This document shows positions 11,205 to 20,400 of a stretch of 64,000 nt of DNA, piece by piece. The position numbers were made by a program, and so were the translations under genes. The notes under the pieces are model-generated. The model saw only the letters and a list, made by a program, of their open reading frames with translations, was not told where the DNA came from and searched no databases. This DNA is from Rana temporaria (taxonomy: Eukaryota; Chordata; Amphibia; Anura; Ranidae), in assembly GCF_905171775.1 (NCBI RefSeq), contig NC_053496.1, positions 178,623,759 through 178,687,758 of the forward strand, in the 5' to 3' direction. Position 1 is the stretch's first letter. Every line of letters begins with the position of its first letter.

Positions 11205-11310
11205 TTGTACAGACATAGGAAGTGATACCAGGTGCAGACAGGAAGTGATGTACCTAAAGAATAGGAAGTGATGTAGGGGGTCTGATAAAGGAAGTCCCTG
11301 GTGAGAGGTG
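11205..11310 (+). promoter_or_regulatory. Putative TATA-less promoter of gene 2, phased GGAAGT sites
   Basis: GGAAGT, the core recognised by ETS-family factors, occurs at 11218, 11241, 11264 and 11290, spaced 23, 23 and 26 bp, mostly as aggaagtgat. The cluster ends about 120 bp before the start codon, and no TATA box is visible. Equivalent clusters precede genes 3 to 6. Promoter function is inferred from position and conservation among copies. Confidence 0.5.
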
Positions 11311-11413
11311 AGTTGTGAGGAAGGAAAGAGAGGACGTTGTTGGAGTTGGCAGCAGAGGAGGTAATCACATTATAATTCAATTAGAAGGACACAAGGATCT
11401 CTACAAGGACGTC

Positions 11414-14400
11414 ATGATGGAGAATCAGCCGCCCCTCACATCACCGGGTAAGAGGGGACCTTATTGTAAAGGAGAGAGCAGTACGGAGGTTCCACCTAGA
11501 TCCCCCATCATCTGATAAACACATAGAAACAATGTATTCAGTCAGTGTGTGTGTTTCCTACAGATGGGTCCCGTAATGGGAACCCACCAGAGAGACGTCC
11601 CCGTCCTCTGTATTCCCGGGATTCCACACAGGAAGATCACACCATCCCCCACCATCATCAGGTAGGTGGGACTGAGCAACTAGAACTCAAAAAGAAGAAT
11701 GTTATTTCAAGGTGCAGAATTCTATTTAATCTCTTGTTTCCTTTTACAAATACGTTTTATCATATTTGGTGTTTAGGGTGAAGAACTGAAAGACATCAAA
11801 GTTGAGGTTAAAGTAAAAAAAGAAGAGAAGTCTGGGGATCAGCAGTCTATGGTAGAGGGAGATTCTCTGTATTCCCGGGATTCCACACAGGAAGGTCACA
11901 CCATCCCTCACCATCATCAGGTAGATGGGACTGGGCAATTAGAACTCAAATGTATTCTAATCTATGAGATGATATTTTTCTATTAAATCTCTTGCTCTAT
12001 TTTTTTTTCTTTCATCTTTGGGGTTTAGGGTGAGAGATTTCCCCCTCCTCTGTATTCCTGGGATTCCATACAGGAGGATCCCACCATCCCTCACCATCAT
12101 CAGGTAGGTGGGACTGGGCATCTAGACCTAAATATATATTCTAAGCCGTGAGATGACGTTCTTCTGTGTAGTCTCTTATTTTACTTCTACATCTGAAGTG
12201 CAGCCTTTGTTACCCCCCATCCCCGTTTCTAGCTCCTTTTGAACTCCCTACATTTTTCACCCTCATGTTTATTTTTTTAATATACATTAATTTCCTCTGT
12301 GGGTCTTAAGCCCAGTCATATGTCATTGTGGGTTCTCTTCCTCCCTGTCTTGTACTTTATGTCTGCCTTGAGGTGATTTTAATAGATGTTTTCTATTATT
12401 TTTGGTGTAGGGTGAAGAACGGATTAATATAAAAGCTGAGGTTAAAGAAGAAGTAGAGACGCATGTGGGGGGTGATCAGCCAATCACGGAGGAGGTTGGG
12501 ATGATTATGAAAAGTGAACAGGAGGACATTTCTCTACCTTGTGACACAGGTAGGTAACAGACATTGTGGAAAAAAATGGTCAAAGTCTCATTTTACTTCT
12601 AAGTATAAGGATTGTAGTGTAAAAAAAAGTTAGATAATTATCAGGGGCCAGATTCAGAAAGATGCGCGTATCTTTAGGCGGGCGTAGCGCATCTCATATG
12701 CGCTACGCCGCCGTAACTTAGTCAGGCGAGTAGTGAATTCAGAAAGAAGTTGCGCCCGAAGTTACGGCGGCGTAGCGTATATGGGCCGGCGTAAGCCTGC
12801 CTAATTCAAAGTAGGCTGGTAGGGGGCGTGTTGTATGCTAATGAATCGTGACACCACGTAAATGACGCACCTAACGAACAGCGCATGCGCGCGCATGCTC
12901 AGTATCACGTCGAATTTTATCCGTAAATGATGCCGGCACAATGTTTAGTCGACGTGAACGTAACCTACGACAGTGTTCACTTGAAGCCCCACTGATGCAT
13001 CATCAAGGCACCACCAAAGCTTGATCGAAGCATCAAAAACACATCATAAGAAATGATACCTCATGTCGCTTTAGTGGTGCTTCAAAGCCTCCATAGAAGT
13101 CTATGACAGTGTTCACTTGAAGCCCCACTGAAGCATCATCAAGGCACCACCAAAGCTTCATCGAAGCATCAAAAACACATTATAAAAGCATGCGCTTTAA
13201 TGTGTGTTGAAGCCAAAGCAAGTGCAAACTGACCTAACAGCTTAGGTTGTCTCCACACTGATGGAGGAGGAATGATGCCACCCTAGGACACCAGCATTGT
13301 AAATCTGGGGAAGGCCCCTTTCACACTTGTACGACTTCGCCACGATTTTACCGCGATTTTGGATCAGTACTACTTTGCCACAACTTTAGCATTAACCAAT
13401 GAAAACATACATGGTGTGAGGTAATTCCTTTTCCTGTCAGAGTTGTTTCCAGTTCCTGTTTGCTTCCTGGTTGTTGTGGTGTGGTGTGTTGTGACAGAAA
13501 ATATTTGTTACTCAATGTACACAGATGTGCGTAGTTCAAAGTTAATCATTGGAGTTTGTTATAAACCACCCAATGTTAATGAGGAGGTGGAGACTCGGCT
13601 CCTTGCACAGATGGAAAGGGCTGCAAGGGCTGGGACGGTGATAATAATGGGGGATTTTAACTACCCAGAAATTGACTGGATTAATGGCACTTCTGGGACA
13701 GTTAAAGGACAAAAATTTAAAAACCTATTGCAGGACAATTTTATGGTGCAGTTTATTGAGGCCCCAACTAGGAATGATGCTCTGTTGGATCTGGTAATCT
13801 TAAACCATGCAGAGCTTATTACTAATGTTCAGATAAAGGAACACCTGGGTAGCAGTGATCATTACATGATTTCATTTAATGTTAACTATAAGCAAGAAAT
13901 ACATACAGGAAAGATAAAAACACTCAATTTCAAGAGAGCACATTTTCCAAGGATGAGGGCTGCTCTCCAGGACTTAGATTGGGAGGGAATATTGGCACCG
14001 ATGAACAGAAATGGGAATTCTTCAAAAAGACTGTGTGGAACCTCACTGCAAAGTATTAGGTAGATTCAGAGAGATGTGCTTAACTTTGCGGCGGCGTAGC
14101 TTAGCCTGTTTAGGCTACGCCGCCGTAAGTTAGCGAGGCAAGTACATGATTCACAATGTACTTACCTGCTAAGTTACGGCGACGTAACCTAAATCTGCGG
14201 GCGTAAGGGCGCCTAATTCAAATGTGTTTGAGGGGGGCGTGTTGTATGTTAATTGGGCTTGACCTTACGTTTTTTACGTTGTCTGCGAACTGTGCATGCG
14301 CCGGGCGCCTACATTTCCCAGTGTGCATTGCGGCTAAGTACGCCGCACGGGCCTATTGATTTAGACGTGGACGTAAACGACGTAAATCCCGATTCACGGA

Positions 14401-17400
14401 CGACTTACGCAAACGAAGTAAAAAATTCGAATTTCGACGCGGAAACGGCGGCCATACTTAACATTACTATTCCAACTAAGGCCCAGCTCTAACTTTACGC
14501 GGCCTATCTCTTACGTAAACGGCGTAAAAGTACTGCGTCGGCCGGGCGTACGTTCGTGAATCGGCGTATCTACTCATTTACATATTCTACGCCGACCGCA
14601 ATGGAAGCGCCACCTAGCGGCCATCCGAAATATTGCAACCTAAGATAGGATGGCGCAAGCCGTCGTATCTTAGATATGTTTAAGCGTATCTCTGTTTGAG
14701 CATACACTTAAACATAAGTCGGCGTAGATTCTGAGTTAGGTCGGCTTATCTACTGATAAGCCGACCTAACTCTTACTGAATCTACCTATATATTCCCATG
14801 GGCAATAAGTTTAAAAGGCTAAAAATAAAACCTATGTGGCTCACGGTCAAAGTTAAAAAAGCTATAAACAATAAGAAAATAGCTTTTAAAAAATATGAAA
14901 ATTAAGGAACACTAGTGTTGTTTAATTGTTACAAATAATATAACAGGATATGTAAAAAGGAAATCAAGGATGCAAAAATTCAAAATGAACGACAGATTGC
15001 AAAAGATAGTAGGACAAACCCCAAAAAATTATTTAACCACTTTAGCCCCGGACCTTTAGGCAGCTAAATGCCCAGGCCAGGTTTTGCGATTCGGCACTGC
15101 GTCGCTTTAACAGACAATTGCGCGGTCTTGCGACGTGGCTCCCAAACAAAATTGGCGTCCTTTTTTCCCCACAAATAGAGCTTTCTTTTGGTGGAATTTG
15201 ATCACCTCTGCGGTTTTTATTTTTTGGGCTACAAAACAAAAATAGAGCGACAATTTTGAAAACAATGCAATATTTTTTACTTTTTGCTGTAATAAATATC
15301 CCCCAAAAACATATATAACATTTATTTTTTCCTCAGTTTAGGCCGATACGTATTCTTCTACCTATTTTTGGTAAAAAAAATCGCAATAAGCGTTTATCGA
15401 TTGGTTTGCGCAAAATTTATAGCGTTGACAAAATAGGGGATAGTTTTATTATTATTATTTTTCTTTTTTTTACTACTAATGGCGTCGATCAGCGATTTTT
15501 TTTTTTTTTTTATGGCGGACACTTCGGACAATTTTGACACATTTTTGGGACCATTGTCATTTTCACAGCAAAAAAGGCATTTAAATTGCATTGTTTATTG
15601 TGAAAATGACAGTTGCAGTTTGGGAGTTAACCACAGGGGGCGCTAAAGGAGTTAGGGTTCACCTAGTGTGTGTTTACAACTGTAGGGGGGTGTGGCTGTA
15701 GGTCTGACATCATCGATCGAGTCTCCCTATAAAAGGGAACACTCTATCGATGCAGCCGCCACAGTGAAGCACGGGGAAGCCGTGTTTACATACGGCTCTC
15801 CCCGTTCTTCAGCTCCGGGGAGCGATCGCGAGGGGGCGGCTAGAAACGAATAGCCGCGCCCTCGTCCCGGATCGCTCCCCGTGGGTTACTGACCGCCGCA
15901 TGTACCGGGGGGGTCCCGATCGGACCCGCGGAAAGGCAGGGACGTACATGTACGCCCATATGCCTGTACGTGTCATTCTGTGGACGTACATATACACGCG
16001 GCGGGCGTTAACCGGTTAAATATATTAATAGTAAAAAGGTGAAGTATGAGCATGTAGGCCCCTTACAAAATAATCTAGAGTGGGTGACTGGGGACAAAGA
16101 GAAGGCACATTTATTAAATGCTTTCTTCAGCTCTGTGTATACAAAGGAGCATGGGGGAGCTCATGTCCAAAATGGGGGTGGGAGTGACACAGCCCCAAAT
16201 CCACAATGGCTCAAAAGTGATATGGTCCAGAAATATTTAGACAGAATAAAGGTGGATAAAGCACCTGGACCAGATGGCATCCATCCACGGATCCTAAAAG
16301 AATTGAGCTCTGTCATTTCAAAGCCACTGTATCTAATATTTAGGGACTCATTAATGACAGGAATAGTACCACTGGGTTGGCGTAGAGCCAATGTGGTGCC
16401 CATATTTAAAAAGGGAACCTTGGGCCAAATTCCCAAAAACGTAGCCTAACTTAACTTTCAGCAGTTAAGTTACACAGGCGTTAAATTTCTACCTAAGTGC
16501 CCGATCTTCAAAGCACTTACCAAAAATTACACGCCGTGTAACTTAAGTGCCTCCGTCGCAAGGCGGTCCTCCTCTCCGGGGGGGCGATTAAAATTTAAAT
16601 GAGGTGCGCTCCCGCGCCGGCCGTACTGCGCATGCGTGTGACGTAATTTTCCCGACGTGCAGCGCGCGAACGTAATTTACGCCGGGCTTTGTGGATTGCG
16701 ACGGGACAATAAAGTTGCGACGGGTGAAAAAAAAAATACGCGCCGGGAAAAAAAATTCAAATTTAAAAAAAAAACGCGGCGATCGAAAAAAAGGTCTGGT
16801 TTTACATGGTGTACTAACTTTCCACATTGTAAAACCAGCCCTAATTTTGCGCAAGCAAATCGGAACTTACGCAGAAACCACAATGCTTAAAAGCTTTGTG
16901 GATCTGCTTAAGTCCTCATTTGCATACGCAAAGCGGCATTTCAATGAGAAATGCCCCCAGCGGCGGATGCGGTACTGCATCCTAAGATCTGACAGTGTAA
17001 GTGTCTTAGGCCCCATACACACGAGAGGATTTATCCGCAGATACGGTCCAGCGGACCGTATCCGCGGATAAATCCTCTCGAGGATTTCAGAAGATTTCTA
17101 TGCGATGGCGTGTACACACCATCGCATTGAAATCCGCGCTGAAATCCTCTGGCGATGACGTGTCGCGCCGTCGCCGCTATTATGACGCGGCGACGGGCGC
17201 GACGCTGTCATATAAGGAATTCCACGCATGCGTCAAATCATTACGACGCGTGCGGGATGGATCCGGTAAGTCTGTATAGACGAGCGGATCCATCCGTTGG
17301 AATGGATTCCAGCAGATGGATTTGTTGTGCATGTCAGCAAATATCCGATCTGCTGGAATCCATCCCAGAGGAGATTTCTCCGTGGAAACAGATCCGCTGG

Positions 17401-20400
17401 CGTGTACACACCATAGGATCTATCCGCAGAAACCCATTTGCTGGGATTTATCTGCGGATGGATTCTATCGTGTGTATGGGGCCTTACAGATGTCAGATCT
17501 TCTGCCTAACTTTGTAAAAAGCCTTTTGAGGATCGTTTCCAAAGTTAGGCACAGGGATACGCAGGCTGAACAGCAGTTCCGCCTGCGTATCTCTTTTGAA
17601 GATTTGGCCCCAAGTCTTTACCAAGTAACTATAGACCTGTTAGTCTAACTTCTATAGTTGGGAAGATACTGGAACGTTTAATAAAAGACCACATGGATGA
17701 GTTCTTGCTGGAAAAAAACTATTTAAGCAACAGACAGCATGGATTCATGAAAGACAGAAGTTGTCAGACAAACCTGATTTCCTTTTATGAAGAGGTAAGT
17801 AAAACCCTGGACAGAGGGGCGGTGGTGGACAGAGGGGTGGTGGTGGACGTGGTATACTTGGACAGAGGCGTGGCTGTGGACGTGATATATTTGGATTTTG
17901 CAAAAGCGTTCGATACAGTTCCGCACACACGGCTCATGTGTAAGGTAAGGTCTACAGGATTGGATATATCAGTTTGTAAATGGATAGAAAACTGGCTGAA
18001 AGACAGAATTCAGAGAGTCGTGGTTAATGATTCTTACTCTGAATGGTCCAATGTTATCAGTGGTGTACCCCAAGGTTCAGTGTTGGGACCCTTACTTTTC
18101 AATATATTTATAAATCATATCGGGTCTGAGATCAAAAGTAACATTTCTGTCTTTGCAGATGACACCAAGCTATGCAGTGGAATAACGTCCTTACAGGATG
18201 TCTCCAATTTACAAGCCGACCTCAATGCTCTGTCTAATTGGGCGACTAAGTGGCAGATGAGGTTTAATGTAAAGTTATGCACTCAGGGAATAAGAATATG
18301 CATCATACATGCTAGGGGGAGTACAACTGGGGGGATCTGTAGTGGAGAAGGATCTGGGGGGATCTGTAGTGGAGAAGGATCTGGGGGGATCTGTAGTGGA
18401 GAAGGATCTGGGGGGATCTGTAGTGGAGAAGGATCTGGGGGGGATCTGTAGTGGAAAAGGATCTGGGGGTTTTAGTTGATCATAAGCTCAATAATGGAAT
18501 GCAATGCCAAGCTGCGGTTTCCAAAGCGAGCAAAGTCCTTTCTTGTATTAAGAGAGGTATGGACTCCAGAGACAGAGATATAATTTTGCTCCTGTACAAA
18601 TCATTAGTAAGACCTCATCTGGAATATACAGTTCAGTTTTGGGCACCAGTTCTCAAAAAGGACATCGGAGAACTGGAGAAAGTGCAGAGAAGGGCAACCA
18701 AACTGATAAGAGGCATGGAGGAGCTCAGCTATGAGGAAAGATTAGAGGAACTGAATTTATTCTCTCTTGAGAAGAGGAGAATAAGGGGAGATATAATCAA
18801 CATGTACAAATATATAAGAGGTCCATACAGTGAACTTGGTGTTGAGTTATTCACTTTACGATCAACACTGAGGACAAGGGGGCACTCTTTACGTCTAGAG
18901 GAAAAGAGAGTTCATCTCCAAATACGGAAAGGTTTCTTCACAGTAAGAGCTGTGAAAATGTGGAACAGACTCCCTCCAGAGGTGGTTCTGGCCAGCTCAG
19001 TAGATTGCTTTAAGAAAGGCCTGGATTCTTTCCTAAATGTACAGAATATAACTGAGTACTAAGATTTGTAGGTAAAGTTGATCCGGGGAAAATCCGATTG
19101 CCTCTCGGGGGATCAGGAAGGAATTTTTTCCCCTGCTGTAGCAAATTGGATCATGCTCTGCTGGGGTTTTTTGCCTTCCTCTGGATCAACTGTGGGTATG
19201 GAGTTGGGTGTATGGGATTGTACTGTGTTTTTTATTTTGTTTTTTTTTGTGGTTGAACTGGATGGACTTATGTCTTTTTTCAACCTGACTAACTATGACT
19301 AATTATGTAACTATGTAATATATTGCCACAGCAGTTGTCATTGCTGCTGCAGCAGTAGCAGTGAATGAGGAAGAAGCGGAGGGCAAGGACAAGGACAGCT
19401 CTTTTTTTGGGCTGTTTGGAACACATTGTTCCTGAGGGAGTAACCAGGAAGTGAATGTGTGCTAGAAAAATGTGCCTGGGAGGGGCTACTATGGTGAAAG
19501 GATTGGGTGGGAGAAGGTTCAAAAAGCTGCTTGTGCTTACATCTTGTACCTTCAAAGTCGTACTGAAATCAGTGTCTATATTATTCAGGTACGATTTGCA
19601 GGCTACTTGAGGGTTTAACATTGAGGTCTATGGACATCAACTCACATGGAAGTTGGACCAAAGTAGTGCAGGGACTACTTTTGAAGTCGGCACGACTTAA
19701 AGTCTTTCCAATATGAATGGAAGTCATTGAAAATCATGGAGAATGACTTGTCATGCGATTTATTTATTTATTTATTTTTTCAGTCCAAAATCGTAGCACA
19801 AGTCGTATAAGTGTGAAAGGGGACAAAGGTTTTTTTTTTTCTCCATATTTTGATGTTACAGTTGTACCCAGTTCCATGCCAGAGCTCTGTGAAAGTGGTG
19901 ACTGTTAGACCCACGTGACTTTTTTTTCTTGCTGACTCAGCTTGGAGTCCATATATGATCTGCAAACTCTTCATCATATAAAATCCAGCCAATCCGATGT
20001 AGTAACAATCCACTAACGCGTTTTGGATAATGAAGGCTCAGTCATAACTATTTATTATTCTAGAATTAGCAGATCATATATGGACTCGGTGTGAAGACTT
20101 TTCTGATTGATTTTGGAGGGAGAACAGGAACCCAGCTGTGAGATCGGCATTTCCACTTATTCCACCGACGGGGGGGGAGGAGCTAAAACTCCAGTTATTT
20201 GTCATCTACTGAGATTTTTTTCCTTCTTTCCAACAGATGCATGTGATGTGAGGAATTCCTCGGAGAGACATCTTCTATTATCTGCTGATTGTAAGTCAGA
20301 AGATAATGTCATCACACAGGATCCTCCAGGAAGAAATCCAAATACACAAAATATACATCACAGACCTTCCTGTCCGGAGACATCAATGGATCCCTCTGAT

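Larger units (their letters stand above)
13515..19317 (+). mobile_element. CR1-clade LINE, 5'-truncated, with nested insertions
   Basis: Gene 3's intron provides the empty site (tttgttactcagaatattgcc). Here the same sequence is split after tttgttactca and resumes at tattgcc. The element lies in gene orientation. It carries endonuclease, reverse transcriptase and C-terminal coding pieces, then a 3' end with ttttttcaacctgact and a tatgtaactatgtaat tail typical of frog CR1 copies. It is interrupted by elements at 14057-14788, 15037-16015 and 16422-17610, the last containing 17009-17483. Removing these restores continuity of the coding pieces. The 5' end of the endonuclease is missing. Confidence 0.9.

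Noticed and set aside
11305..11352. Possible tiny intron (gagaggtgagt donor, ggcagcag acceptor) in the gene 2 start exon
   Set aside because: Only about 45 bp, with no pyrimidine tract; too short for a vertebrate intron. The donor-like string may still mark the end of an upstream untranslated exon.
13443..14063. A host gene encoding an endonuclease-like protein
   Set aside because: Motifs and the downstream RT and CR1 3' end show it is a LINE fragment interrupted by other elements.
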